Source: JADJWR01 sp964509545 (GTDB lineage: Bacteria; Pseudomonadota; Gammaproteobacteria; Burkholderiales; Burkholderiaceae_F). From it: DNA of 31,520 nt. How positions within the stretch are numbered: the first letter of the stretch is position 1; the number at the start of each line of letters is the position of its first letter. Under the pieces are notes generated by a model. That model ran no database searches and was not told where the DNA came from. It saw only the letters and a program-made list of their open reading frames with translations. Below are positions 24,010-31,520 of the stretch, piece by piece. The stretch covers positions 1 to 31,520 of the forward strand of contig CAZDXQ010000046.1 in assembly GCA_964509545.1 (NCBI GenBank), read 5' to 3'. The position numbers were made by a program, and so were the translations under genes.

Positions 24010-24851
24010 ACGAGGAACTCCGCTTCGAGATCGCTGACGGCCGCCGGCTTGCTGGCCCGCTGCAGCGGATAGGGCGAGCGGGTGCCGGCGTACAGGACGC
24101 CGATGTTCAACCCGTCGTCGGTCATCACGCGGCGCGCCGCAAGCACCGGATCGTCGGTCTGCGCCACTGGCGCCGGACGCACCACCGACTTCCACTCCTT
24201 TTGCTCGGGCCGGAAGGTGACGCACGGGCTGAGGATCTCGACGAACGAGAAGCCCGGATGCTGGATTGCCTGGGCAATGACCGCCGCGGTTCCATTGGGG
24301 TCGCCGGCAAACGCGCGGGCGACAAAGTTGGCGCCGGCGGCCAGCGCCACCACCAGCGGATGGAAGACGCGAATCTTGGTGCCGCCGGGCGCGAGTTTCG
24401 AATCCCAGTCGGGTTCGGTGGTCGGCGACGGCTGGCCCTTGGTCATGCCATAGACGTGATTGTCCATCACGATGTACGTGAGGTCGACGTTGCGCCGGCA
24501 GGCGTGCAGGAAGTGGTTGCCGCCGATCGAATAGCCGTCGCCGTCGCCGCCGGTGACCAGCACGGTCAGCTCCGGCCGGGCCAGCTTCAGGCCGGTGGCC
24601 GCAGCCAGCGCCCGTCCGTGCACGCCGTGAAAGCCGTAGCAGCTCGTGTAGGCGGGAATGCGCGACGAGCAGCCGATGCCGGAGACGACGCCGACCTCGT
24701 GCGGCGGCCTGCCGATCATCGCCAGCGCCTTGGTGATGGCGCTGAGCACCGAAAAGTCGCCGCAGCCCGGGCACCAGACCGGCTTGACCGCCGACTTGAA
24801 GTTCGCCGGCGTCAGCGGCGCTGCCGCGCAGGCGGTTGCCGTATCGTTCAT
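24006..24851 (-). CDS. korB: 2-oxoglutarate:ferredoxin oxidoreductase beta subunit
   Basis: A 281-residue beta subunit. C27-x2-C30 (WCPGCGD), C61 and C210 (LSPCVTF) should bind one [4Fe-4S] cluster. The thiamine motif runs GDGDGYSIGGNHF (from 102) to DNHVYGMTKGQ (N131), and the latter is typical of KorB. With KorA it converts 2-oxoglutarate and CoA to succinyl-CoA and CO2, reducing ferredoxin. In Thauera aromatica this enzyme is the known electron source for benzoyl-CoA reductase. The ATG overlaps the korA stop (ATGA) and is preceded by GGAGGA. No ferredoxin gene is visible in the window; in Thauera it lies beyond bcrD. Confidence 0.92.
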   Translation of the reverse strand: MNDTATACAAAPLTPANFKSAVKPVWCPGCGDFSVLSAITKALAMIGRPPHEVGVVSGIGCSSRIPAYTSCYGFHGVHGRALAAATGLKLARPELTVLVTGGDGDGYSIGGNHFLHACRRNVDLTYIVMDNHVYGMTKGQPSPTTEPDWDSKLAPGGTKIRVFHPLVVALAAGANFVARAFAGDPNGTAAVIAQAIQHPGFSFVEILSPCVTFRPEQKEWKSVVRPAPVAQTDDPVLAARRVMTDDGLNIGVLYAGTRSPYPLQRASKPAAVSDLEAEFLV

Positions 24852-26599
24852 GCGGCTTTCCTCCAGTCCGCGATCGCCTTGTGCAGTTCGCCGGGGCGCA
24901 GCGGCAGCGGCCCGGGCCGGTGGTAGCTCGTCGGTCTCGCCGGCAGGTCGAAGTGGCCGCGCAGGTAGCGATAGAACTGCGCGCCGTGGTTCTGCTCGAC
25001 CACCAGCACCTGGCGCACGCCGTCGAGCGCCCGCGCGAGTTTTTCCGGTTGCGCCGGCGCCAGCAGGCGCATCGCGATCAGGCGCATCCTGTGCCCGTCG
25101 GCGCGGGCACGCGCGATGGCCTCGCGCACGGCCGCGGAGGCCGAGCCGAAGGTGATCACCGCGGCGTCGCCGTCGCCCTCGATGTCGGCCCAGGCGTCGC
25201 CGTAGTCGTACTGCACGAGCTTGCGTTCGCGCTTGTCCAGCTGCAGCCGATGGTCGCGTGAATTGCTGCTCGGCACCGCCGCCTCCGTGTGCTCGAGACC
25301 GTCGGCGGTGTAGGTAACGCCGGGCGTGCCCGGGATCGCCATCGGCGAGATGCCCGATTCGGTGTTGCGGTAGCGCTTGTACTCGGGGCTGTTGGCCTCG
25401 GCCGTGAGGCGCTTGCCGCGCAGGCCGGTGTCCGGCGGCGGGTCGATCACGGCCCGCGACTGGCCGAGAAACTGGTCCGACAGCACGATCGCCGGCGCCT
25501 GCAGCGCCTCGGCCAGATGCACCGCCCACTGGGTCGTGGTCGCGCAGTCGGCGATCGACGTCGGCGCCAGCACCAGCCGCGGCGCATCCCCGTGCAGCCC
25601 GCCGACGGCAAAGGAAAGATCACCCTGTTCGCTCTTGGCCGGAATGCCGGTCGAAGGTCCGCCGCGCATCACGTCGACGATCACCACCGGCGTCTCCGAG
25701 GCCACGGCCAGCCCGATGCCCTCCGCCATCAACGCCAGCCCGGGTCCGGCCGTGGCGGTCAGCGACGGCACGCCGCCGAAGGATCCGCCGACGATCATGT
25801 TGATCGACGCCAGTTCGTCCTCGGCCTGCAGCAATGTGCCGCCGACTTTCGCCAGCGCCGGCGCCATCCACTCGAGCAGTTCGGTCGCCGGCGTGATCGG
25901 ATAGGCGGCGACGAAGCGCACACCGCCGCGAATGGCGCCGAAGCCGGCCGCCTCGTTGCCGCTGATCGACCAGCGCTGCTTCGCGTCGCGCTGCTGCGGC
26001 ACCTGCGGCACCGCGATCGGCGGCGTAACGCATCGCTCGGCGGCGTAGCCCGCGGCCAGCGCGGCGAGATTCGCCGCCAGCGCCGCTTCGCCGCGTTTCC
26101 AGTCGGCTCGCACGGCGGCTTCGAGCGCCTCCTGCGGCAGGCCGGCGAGCGCGCCCGCGAATCCCAGGGCCACCATGTTGACCCAGCTGCCGGGGATGGC
26201 CTTGGCCATCTTCTTCATCTGCAGCGGCACGTAGCGCGCGCCGGTGGCCTTGAAGACCTCGGGCGGCTCGCCTTCGTCCGGGTCGCCGACGATGACGCTC
26301 GATGCGGTCAGCGGCACTTCGTCGGCAAAGCGGTTGATGTTGCCCCAGTCGATCGCCAGCAGCAGGTCGAAGGCGTCGCCGAGCGTGTCGACCGGCCGGT
26401 CGGCCAGCCGCACGAGAGCCGCCGCTTCACCGCCTCGGATCTGCGGGCCGCTGGTACGTACCATCAACCCGTAGGCGCCGGCCTTCGCCGCCGCCGCCAG
26501 CAGCAGCGTGCCGGCGGTCATCACGCCGCTGCCGCCGCTGCCGCCCATGGCAATGGCCACGCCCTGCGGCGCGCCTGTCTTCGGATCCTTCTTGTTCAA
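24848..26599 (-). CDS. korA: 2-oxoglutarate:ferredoxin oxidoreductase alpha subunit (gamma-alpha fusion)
   Basis: A 583-residue KorA with the gamma domain first (residues about 12-185, MGGSGGSGVMTAGTLL) and the alpha domain after it (from about 210: AYPITPATELLEWMAP, ATAGPGLALMAEGIGLA, GGPSTGIPAKSEQGDL), the usual two-subunit KorAB arrangement. It starts the six-gene minus-strand operon. The start codon is TTG at 26599: GGGAGG lies eight bases upstream, and the reading gives M-N-K-K-D-P-K directly before the family's first strand. An FNR-like box at 26653-26666 may control it. It is divergent from had, so electron supply and ring-opening genes share one control region. Confidence 0.92.
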   Translation of the reverse strand: MNKKDPKTGAPQGVAIAMGGSGGSGVMTAGTLLLAAAAKAGAYGLMVRTSGPQIRGGEAAALVRLADRPVDTLGDAFDLLLAIDWGNINRFADEVPLTASSVIVGDPDEGEPPEVFKATGARYVPLQMKKMAKAIPGSWVNMVALGFAGALAGLPQEALEAAVRADWKRGEAALAANLAALAAGYAAERCVTPPIAVPQVPQQRDAKQRWSISGNEAAGFGAIRGGVRFVAAYPITPATELLEWMAPALAKVGGTLLQAEDELASINMIVGGSFGGVPSLTATAGPGLALMAEGIGLAVASETPVVIVDVMRGGPSTGIPAKSEQGDLSFAVGGLHGDAPRLVLAPTSIADCATTTQWAVHLAEALQAPAIVLSDQFLGQSRAVIDPPPDTGLRGKRLTAEANSPEYKRYRNTESGISPMAIPGTPGVTYTADGLEHTEAAVPSSNSRDHRLQLDKRERKLVQYDYGDAWADIEGDGDAAVITFGSASAAVREAIARARADGHRMRLIAMRLLAPAQPEKLARALDGVRQVLVVEQNHGAQFYRYLRGHFDLPARPTSYHRPGPLPLRPGELHKAIADWRKAA

Positions 26600-26652
26600 T
26601 TCGCGGTCCTCCCTGAACTGAGCGATACAACCGCGCTTGTCCTCGGCACGGT

Positions 26653-26666
26653 TTGACGCAGATCAT
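26653..26666. promoter_or_regulatory. FNR/AadR-like box between korA and had
   Basis: TTGACGCAGATCAT matches 8 of 10 fixed positions of TTGAT-N4-ATCAA. It lies 54 bases before the korA start, a workable activator position for that gene. Relative to the predicted had start point near 26741 its centre is about -81.5. FNR-family proteins (AadR, AcpR) are known activators of anaerobic benzoate genes. The -10 for korA cannot be fixed with confidence. Confidence 0.4.
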
Positions 26667-26697
26667 TGAATTGGCATCGCGTTGCCGCAGCATTCGC

Positions 26698-26741
26698 ACC
26701 TGAACTGGTAATTCGGTACCGCTATGCCAGAATAGCCTCGC
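26698..26741 (+). promoter_or_regulatory. Predicted promoter of the had-oah-dch-bcr operon
   Basis: ACCTGAA at 26698-26704, GGTA at 26715-26718 and AGAATAGCC at 26729-26737 repeat the layout found on the minus strand at 928-887, with the same 10-base gap between GGTA and AGAATAGCC. AGAATA is taken as the -10, giving a start near 26741 and a leader of about 55 nt. There is no good -35, which suggests an activator. The FNR-like second half seen in the padC-like promoter is degenerate here. Confidence 0.45.
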
Positions 26742-26795
26742 AGACGACCGCGGGTCAACGGCACAGCACTGATCTGGCGCAAGGAGCCGCTTCCT

Positions 26796-27863
26796 ATGAG
26801 CATCGATGCGTACCGCTGGCTGATGACCGCGCCGAAGGCGCCGCTGCAACGCGCCGCGTTCGCGGCCGAGGCCGGCGACGGCGAAGTGGTCGTGGCAGTG
26901 GCCGGCTGCGGGGTCTGCCATACCGACCTCGGCTATTACTACGACGGCGTCCGCACCAACGCGCCGCTGCCGCTGGCGCTCGGCCATGAGATTAGCGGCA
27001 AGGTCGTCGCTGCCGGCCGCGGCGCCGAAGGCTGGCTGGGCAAGACGGTGATCATTCCCGCGGTGCTGCCCTGCGGCAGCTGCGACCTGTGCCAGCGCGG
27101 GCTGGCACCGATCTGCCGCGGCCAGAAGATGCCGGGCAACGACGTGCACGGCGGTTTTGCCTCGCACATCGTCGTACCCGGCCGCGGCCTGTGCGAGGTC
27201 GACCTGACGCGGCTCGCCACGGCGGGACTGACACTGTCGCAGGTGTCGATCGTCGCCGACGCGCTGACCACGCCGTACCAGGCCGTGCGCCGTGCCAATG
27301 TGGAGCCCGGCAGCCTGGCGATCGTCGTCGGCGCCGGCGGCGTCGGCGGCTACTGCGTGCAGGTGGCGCGCGCCTTCGGCGCGCAGGTCGTGGCGATCGA
27401 CGTCGACGACGCCAAGCTGGAGGCAATCGCGCCGCACGGCGCCGCGCTGACCCTGAACGCGCGCAACCACGACGCCAAGGCGCTTAAGTCCGCGATCAGC
27501 GGCTTCGCCAAGGCCAATGGCCTGCGGCCGACGGAATGGCGCATCTTCGAATGCTCGGGCACCGCCGCCGGGCAACTGACCGCCTTCGGCCTGCTGGTGC
27601 ACGGGGCGACGCTATCGGTCGTCGGTTTCACGATGGACAAGGTCGAGGTGCGGCTTTCCAACCTGATGGCCTTCGACGCGCGGGCGATCGGCAACTGGGG
27701 CTGCCCGCCCGAGTACTACGCGCCGGCGCTCGACCTCGTCCTCGACGGCAAGGTGGCGATCGCGCCGTTCGTCGAAGAGCACCCGCTCGACGACATCAAC
27801 CACGTCTTCCACGCCGTGCACGCGCGCGAGATCCGCCGCCGCGCGGTGCTGGTGCCTGTCTGA
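26796..27863 (+). CDS. had: 6-hydroxycyclohex-1-ene-1-carbonyl-CoA dehydrogenase
   Basis: A 355-residue zinc-dependent medium-chain dehydrogenase. Catalytic zinc ligands are in GCGVCHTD (C41, H42 region) and GHE (H64, E65); the structural zinc loop is C93/C96/C99/C107. NAD binds at VVGAGGVGGYCVQVA. It oxidises 6-hydroxycyclohex-1-ene-1-carbonyl-CoA to the 6-oxo compound in the Thauera-type benzoyl-CoA pathway. AAGGAG lies nine bases before the ATG. It is followed by oah and dch, the enzymes that act after and before it. Substrate identity is supported by this context and by the AYRWLM start and overall resemblance to known Had. Confidence 0.92.
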   Translation: MSIDAYRWLMTAPKAPLQRAAFAAEAGDGEVVVAVAGCGVCHTDLGYYYDGVRTNAPLPLALGHEISGKVVAAGRGAEGWLGKTVIIPAVLPCGSCDLCQRGLAPICRGQKMPGNDVHGGFASHIVVPGRGLCEVDLTRLATAGLTLSQVSIVADALTTPYQAVRRANVEPGSLAIVVGAGGVGGYCVQVARAFGAQVVAIDVDDAKLEAIAPHGAALTLNARNHDAKALKSAISGFAKANGLRPTEWRIFECSGTAAGQLTAFGLLVHGATLSVVGFTMDKVEVRLSNLMAFDARAIGNWGCPPEYYAPALDLVLDGKVAIAPFVEEHPLDDINHVFHAVHAREIRRRAVLVPV

Positions 27864-27891
27864 TTCCCCTTCCGCCAAAGGACCGAGTCCC

Positions 27892-28992
27892 ATGCGCGAA
27901 TTCAAGAACCACGATCTCGTCGACGACACGAGCAAGCCCGGCGTGCGCTATGAAAAGCGTCCGGCGCGCACGCCTGACGGCAAGGTAGCCGAGGGCTTGT
28001 ACAACGCCTGGATCTGGCTCGACAACCCGGGCCAGTACAACTCGTACACCACCGACATGGTCAAGGGCGTGATCCTGGCCATGCGCGCGGCCTCCAATGC
28101 GCGCGACGTCAACTGCGTGGTGTTCACCGGCGTCGGCGACAAGGCCTTCTGCACCGGCGGCAATACCAAGGAGTACGCCGAGTACTACGCCGGCCATCCG
28201 CAGGAATACCGGCAGTACATGCGCCTGTTCAACGACATGGTCTCCAGCATCCTGGCCTGCGACAAGCCCGTGATCTGCCGCGTCAACGGCATGCGTATCG
28301 GCGGCGGGCAGGAGATCGGCATGGCCTGCGACTTCTCGGTCGCGCAGGACCTCGCCCGCTTCGGCCAGGCGGGTCCGAAGCACGGCTCGGCGCCAATCGG
28401 CGGCGCGACCGACTTCCTGCCGGTGGCCGTCGGCGCCGAGCGCGCGATGGCCGCCTGCGTGCTGTGCGAGCCGTTCTCGGCGCACAAGGCCTATCACATG
28501 GGCATCCTCACCGACCTCGTGCCGGCGCTGAGGGTCGAAGGCCGCTTCGTCGCCAATCCGCTGGTCGAGACGCAACGGATGGTCGACGAGTACGGCCGCT
28601 TCGTTTATGGCGAGCCGAAGACCGGCGAGGCGGCGAAGGAGGGCAAGGCGCTGCTCGCGCGCGGCACGGTCGACCTGTCGGCTCTCGATCAGAAGGTCGA
28701 GGACCTGTGCGCCAAGATCCTGCTCACGTTCCCCGACTGCACGACCAAGACGCTGGAAGAACTGCGCAAGCCGAAGCTCGAGGCGTGGAACCGCAACAAG
28801 GAAGATTCGCGCGCCTGGCTGGCGCTGAACATGATGACCGAGGCCCGCGCCGGCTTCACCGCCTTCAACGAAGGCACGAAGGACGACCGCGAGATCGACT
28901 TCGTGGCCCTGCGCCAGAAGCTCGCCGCCGGCGAGGGCTGGGTCGGTCCGCTGCACGACTCCATCCAGCCCCGGGCGAAGCGGAGGAGCTGA
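27892..28992 (+). CDS. oah: 6-oxocyclohex-1-ene-1-carbonyl-CoA hydrolase (ring opening)
   Basis: A 366-residue crotonase-superfamily enzyme, longer than ordinary enoyl-CoA hydratases, as expected for Oah. It begins with the Oah-type NHDLVDD and KRPARTPDGK segment and has the oxyanion-hole regions CTGGNTKEYAEYYAG and MRIGGGQEIGMACDFSV. It adds water twice to 6-oxocyclohex-1-ene-1-carbonyl-CoA, opening the ring to 3-hydroxypimelyl-CoA. The gene is 28 bases after had, with AAAGGA upstream, and 4 bases before dch. Confidence 0.93.
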   Translation: MREFKNHDLVDDTSKPGVRYEKRPARTPDGKVAEGLYNAWIWLDNPGQYNSYTTDMVKGVILAMRAASNARDVNCVVFTGVGDKAFCTGGNTKEYAEYYAGHPQEYRQYMRLFNDMVSSILACDKPVICRVNGMRIGGGQEIGMACDFSVAQDLARFGQAGPKHGSAPIGGATDFLPVAVGAERAMAACVLCEPFSAHKAYHMGILTDLVPALRVEGRFVANPLVETQRMVDEYGRFVYGEPKTGEAAKEGKALLARGTVDLSALDQKVEDLCAKILLTFPDCTTKTLEELRKPKLEAWNRNKEDSRAWLALNMMTEARAGFTAFNEGTKDDREIDFVALRQKLAAGEGWVGPLHDSIQPRAKRRS

Positions 28993-28996
28993 GCCC

Positions 28997-29761
28997 ATGC
29001 CGCCGCTCGCGGACTGGCTCGAACTCGACGGCGCCCTGCTGCGCCTGCGGCTGGCGCGGCCGAAGGCCAACATCGTCGACGCGGAGATGATCGCGGCGCT
29101 CGACGGCGCGCTGCTCGCCCATCGGGCGCAGACGAGCCTGCGCGGCGTGCTGCTCGATGCCGAGGGGCCGAACTTCAGCTTCGGCGCCAGCGTCGAGGAA
29201 CATCTGCCGGCGCAGTGCGCGCAGATGCTCGCCTCGCTGCACGCGCTGGTCGTGGCGATGATCGAGTTCCCGGCGCCGATCCTCGTTGCCGTGCGCGGCC
29301 AGTGCCTCGGCGGCGGGCTCGAAGTGGCGCTGGCCGGCAGCCTGATCTTCGCCGCGCCCGACGCGCAGTTCGGCCAGCCCGAAATGAAACTGGGCGTGTT
29401 CGCGCCGGCAGCCTCGGTCCTGCTGCCGTACCGCGTCAATCAGCCGTTCGCCGAGGATCTGCTGTTTTCCGGGCGATCGATCGGTGCTTCGGAAGCGCAC
29501 GCCGCCGGCCTCGTGCATACGGTCTTCGACGACCCCGAAACCGCGGCGCTGGCCTGGTTCAACCAGCATCTGGCCGGCAAGAGCGCCGCGGCGCTGGCCT
29601 GCGCACTGACGGCCGCGCGCGGCGCGATGCTGCGCGACGTGCGCCAGCGTTTGGCCGAAGTCGAGCGGTTGTATCTCGACAAGCTGATGGCAACGCGCGA
29701 CGCCAACGAGGGGCTCACCGCCTTCCTCGCCAAGCGCAAACCGCAATGGGAGCACCGCTGA
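28997..29761 (+). CDS. dch: Cyclohexa-1,5-diene-1-carbonyl-CoA hydratase
   Basis: A 254-residue crotonase-fold enzyme with oxyanion-hole segments FSFGASVEEHLP and VRGQCLGGGLEVALAG and the family QFGQPEMKLGVFAPAAS stretch. It hydrates the diene made by benzoyl-CoA reductase to 6-hydroxycyclohex-1-ene-1-carbonyl-CoA, the Had substrate. CGGAGGAG lies before the ATG, and its TGA overlaps the bcrC ATG (TGATG), so the two are translationally coupled. The order had-oah-dch differs from the dch-had-oah order I recall for Thauera aromatica. Confidence 0.92.
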   Translation: MPPLADWLELDGALLRLRLARPKANIVDAEMIAALDGALLAHRAQTSLRGVLLDAEGPNFSFGASVEEHLPAQCAQMLASLHALVVAMIEFPAPILVAVRGQCLGGGLEVALAGSLIFAAPDAQFGQPEMKLGVFAPAASVLLPYRVNQPFAEDLLFSGRSIGASEAHAAGLVHTVFDDPETAALAWFNQHLAGKSAAALACALTAARGAMLRDVRQRLAEVERLYLDKLMATRDANEGLTAFLAKRKPQWEHR

Positions 29762-30939
29762 TGGCCAACATTCCCGCCGTCGTCCAGATCGTGCAGCGCT
29801 GCGAGCGGCTCTTCGAGGACCTGCACTTCAACGCTGTCAAGGACTGGAAGGCCGCCGTACCCGGCCGCAAGGCGATCGGCTACATGCCGGTGTACGTGCC
29901 GCGCGAGATCATCCATGCCGCCGGCATGCTGCCGGTGGGCATCCTCGGCGGCGGCGACCAGCTCGAGGTGATCCAGGGCGACGCCTACTACCAGAGCTAC
30001 ATCTGCCGCATTCCACGTTCGACGATCGAACTGGGGCTGACCGGCCGGCTCGCCTGCCTCGACGGCATGCTGTTCCCCTCGATCTGTGACGTGATCCGCA
30101 ACCTGTCGGGCATGTGGCAGATCCTGTTCCCCGACAAGTACGTCCGCTACTTCGACGTGCCGCAGAACTACGACGATTCGGTCGGCGGCCGCTTCTACGT
30201 GCAGGAGCTCGAGGTGCTGCGCGAGGACCTCGGCAAACTGGCCGGGCGCGCCATTACCGACGCGATGCTCAATGACTCGATCGCGGTCTACAACGACAAC
30301 CGCGCCGCGATCCGCGAGCTGTACCGCTACCGTGCCGCCAAACCCTGGCAGGCGCCGACCTCCGAGGTCTATCTGGTGCTGCGCGCCGGCATGGTGCTTC
30401 CGCCGGAGGAACACACGGCGCTGGTGCGCGACTACATCGCCGCCGCCGAGGCGTTGCCGCGGCCGAAGCGCGACAACGCCCGGGTGGTGATCAACGGCAC
30501 CTTCTGCGAGCAGCCGCCGCTGGCGCTGATCAAGTCGATCGAGATGTCCGGCTGCTACGTCGTCGACGACGATTTCATGCTGGTCGGCCGCTGGCTGCTC
30601 GACGACGTGCCCACCGACGGGCAGCCGCTGGAGGAGCTGAGCAAGGCCTTCCTGCACCGCTCGGCGACGACCGCCGCCAAGTACGACGACAAGCGCGAGC
30701 AGAAAGGCCAGTTCCTGCTCAAGCAGGTCAAGACCTTCGGCGCCGAGGGCGTGATCTTCGCTGCGCCCTCCTTCTGCGACCCGGCGCTGCTCGAGCGGCC
30801 GATGCTGCAGGACGTGCTGTCCGTGCACAAGATCCCGCACACCGCCTTCAAGTACGCCGAGAACACCGGCCAGATGGCGCCGATCCGCGAGCAGGCGGGA
30901 ACGTTCGCCGACTCGATCAAGTTGTGGAACGCGGCGTGA
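29761..30939 (+). CDS. bcrC: Benzoyl-CoA reductase subunit C
   Basis: A 392-residue subunit of ATP-dependent (class I) benzoyl-CoA reductase, of the 2-hydroxyacyl-CoA dehydratase (HgdB/FldC) superfamily. The Bcr-type landmarks IGYMPVYVPREIIHAAGMLPVG, YYQSYICRIPRSTIE, FPSICDVIRNLSGMW and INGTFCEQPP are all present. C82, C109 and C339 are placed to ligate the [4Fe-4S] cluster of this subunit. With BcrB it forms the active site; BcrA/BcrD supply ATP-driven electrons from ferredoxin. It is coupled to dch by a one-base overlap. A 121-base gap with an inverted-repeat element separates it from bcrB, unusual for genes of one complex. Confidence 0.95.
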   Translation: MANIPAVVQIVQRCERLFEDLHFNAVKDWKAAVPGRKAIGYMPVYVPREIIHAAGMLPVGILGGGDQLEVIQGDAYYQSYICRIPRSTIELGLTGRLACLDGMLFPSICDVIRNLSGMWQILFPDKYVRYFDVPQNYDDSVGGRFYVQELEVLREDLGKLAGRAITDAMLNDSIAVYNDNRAAIRELYRYRAAKPWQAPTSEVYLVLRAGMVLPPEEHTALVRDYIAAAEALPRPKRDNARVVINGTFCEQPPLALIKSIEMSGCYVVDDDFMLVGRWLLDDVPTDGQPLEELSKAFLHRSATTAAKYDDKREQKGQFLLKQVKTFGAEGVIFAAPSFCDPALLERPMLQDVLSVHKIPHTAFKYAENTGQMAPIREQAGTFADSIKLWNAA

Positions 30940-30968
30940 GAACAACCGTCGCCCCGGCGCCGAGCCAG

Positions 30969-31040
30969 GTCGTCCCGGCGCAGGCCTGGACCCGATCTGT
31001 TGCCGATCCTTGGACCCCGGCCTTCGCCGGGGTGACGACG
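30969..31040. repeat. REP-like inverted-repeat pair between bcrC and bcrB
   Basis: Right unit: CCCCGGC (31015-31021), loop CTTC, GCCGGGG (31026-31032), flanked by GGA and TGACGACG. Left unit, degenerate and in the opposite sense: 30969-30993, from GTCGTCCCGGCG to TGGACCC. Read on the minus strand, this is the widespread proteobacterial intergenic palindrome whose translation gives the T-P-A-K-A-G-V-Q type string. A stable stem here could pause transcription or alter the ratio of bcrC to bcrB message. Confidence 0.7.
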
Positions 31041-31060
31041 AAGTCCCCACGAGGTACCCG

Positions 31061-31520
31061 ATGAGCACAGCCACCGTCAGCATGCCGTCCCCGCTCGGCA
31101 AACCCACCGCGAAGCCGCAGAACGTCCAGAAGGAGGACGCGATGTGGCTGCAGAAGGAGTTGATCAACCGCAACTACATGGAGCTGGCCACCGCGCGGCA
31201 GGCGAACCGCAAGGTCTCGGCCACGTTCGTTCCCGGGAATCTCAACGAGCTGCTGATGTGCTTCGACTTCGCGCGCTCGCTGCCGGAGACCAACGCGCTG
31301 CAGAACGGCATGCGCAAGAAGAGCGGCAAGATGATCATGGATGCCGAGCGCGACGGCCAGAGCGAGGACGTCTGCACCTATGTGAAGGCCGACCTCGGCA
31401 TGATGCTCGGCGGCGAGATCGGCCCCACCGGCGACCCGCTGCCGAAGCCCGACGTGCTGCTGCTGTCCTACACCGGCTGCTTCACCTTCATGAAGTGGTT
31501 CGAGCTGATCCGCCACAAGT
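31061..31520 (+). CDS. bcrB: Benzoyl-CoA reductase subunit B, 5' part (cut by window edge)
   Basis: About 153 residues of an expected ~430-440-residue subunit are visible, open to the right edge. KPQNVQKEDAMWLQKELINR, the region FVPGNLNELLMCFDFARSLPE, AERDGQSEDVCTYVKADLG and LLLSYTGCFTFMKWFE are characteristic of BcrB. Like BcrC it belongs to the HgdB/FldB superfamily; with BcrC it binds benzoyl-CoA and the catalytic cluster. GAGG lies six bases before the ATG at 31061. The first ~25 residues are a poorly conserved tail. bcrA and bcrD are expected beyond the window. Confidence 0.93.
   Translation, partial: MSTATVSMPSPLGKPTAKPQNVQKEDAMWLQKELINRNYMELATARQANRKVSATFVPGNLNELLMCFDFARSLPETNALQNGMRKKSGKMIMDAERDGQSEDVCTYVKADLGMMLGGEIGPTGDPLPKPDVLLLSYTGCFTFMKWFELIRHK

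Noticed and set aside
19039..24072. A very long open frame on the plus strand opposite fadH, the molybdoenzyme and the ferritin-like gene
   Set aside because: It is antisense to several genes with clear family motifs, and its translation is Arg/His/Ala/Asp-rich with no recognisable domain. Long antisense frames are expected at this GC content.
30940..31173. Minus-strand frame opposite the bcrC-bcrB gap with an SSPRRRPGSK-type string
   Set aside because: This is the known translation artefact of the common intergenic palindrome.
1..31520. tRNA, rRNA, CRISPR arrays, insertion sequences, phage genes or a replication origin
   Set aside because: None was seen: no regularly spaced direct repeats, no transposase or integrase motifs, and no cloverleaf-like sequence noticed by eye.

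Overview
The window reads as an anaerobic aromatic-degradation island from a high-GC, denitrifier-type betaproteobacterium. The benzoyl-CoA genes are in the Thauera/Aromatoleum style (Had, Oah, Dch and BcrC, then BcrB cut by the right edge). This taxonomic guess rests on remembered protein resemblance and base composition; no search was run.

Layout. (1) 62-712 (-) encodes a PadC-like four-cluster Fe-S subunit. It is divergent from 931-1880 (+), a GNAT-Rrf2 pair that recalls BadL-BadM of Rhodopseudomonas, followed by a GMC flavin oxidoreductase. (2) 3784-4896 (-) is a small island unrelated to aromatics: DUF6429, DUF202 and a 5'-truncated VOC gene. (3) 4897-7364 (-) holds a FlK-type thioesterase translationally coupled to an unusual NDP-forming acyl-CoA synthetase. 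(4) 7578-11521 (+) holds an exported beta-propeller, a FAH-fold dehydratase of the 2-keto-3-deoxyxylonate type and an aldehyde dehydrogenase of the 2-oxoglutarate-semialdehyde type. (5) 11506-15938 (-) is a four-gene, NAD-linked 2-oxoacid oxidoreductase, best read as phenylglyoxylate dehydrogenase, with the flavin and ferredoxin subunits fused. (6) 16080-18174 (+) holds a LysR regulator and a PrpF-family isomerase. (7) 18214-26599 (-) looks like one six-gene operon: korA, korB, a ferritin-like diiron protein, a RidA-like protein, a PadB-like molybdoenzyme and fadH. (8) 26796-31520 (+) is had-oah-dch-bcrC-bcrB.

How it fits together (inference). The PadB-like and PadC-like proteins would oxidise phenylacetyl-CoA to phenylglyoxylate, and the PadEHGI complex would convert that to benzoyl-CoA. 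ATP-dependent benzoyl-CoA reductase would dearomatise it with electrons from reduced ferredoxin made by KorAB from 2-oxoglutarate. Dch, Had and Oah would then hydrate, oxidise and open the ring. The FAH-ALDH pair would make 2-oxoglutarate from sugar acids and so could feed KorAB.

Regulatory and structural points. The padC-like and had promoters share a spaced motif, and the first carries an FNR-like box placed 41.5 bp from its predicted start point. Two GC-rich intergenic repeat families are present; one copy sits between pad genes and another between bcrC and bcrB. No tRNA, rRNA, CRISPR array, transposase or integrase was seen. No stretch over 300 bases lacks a gene.
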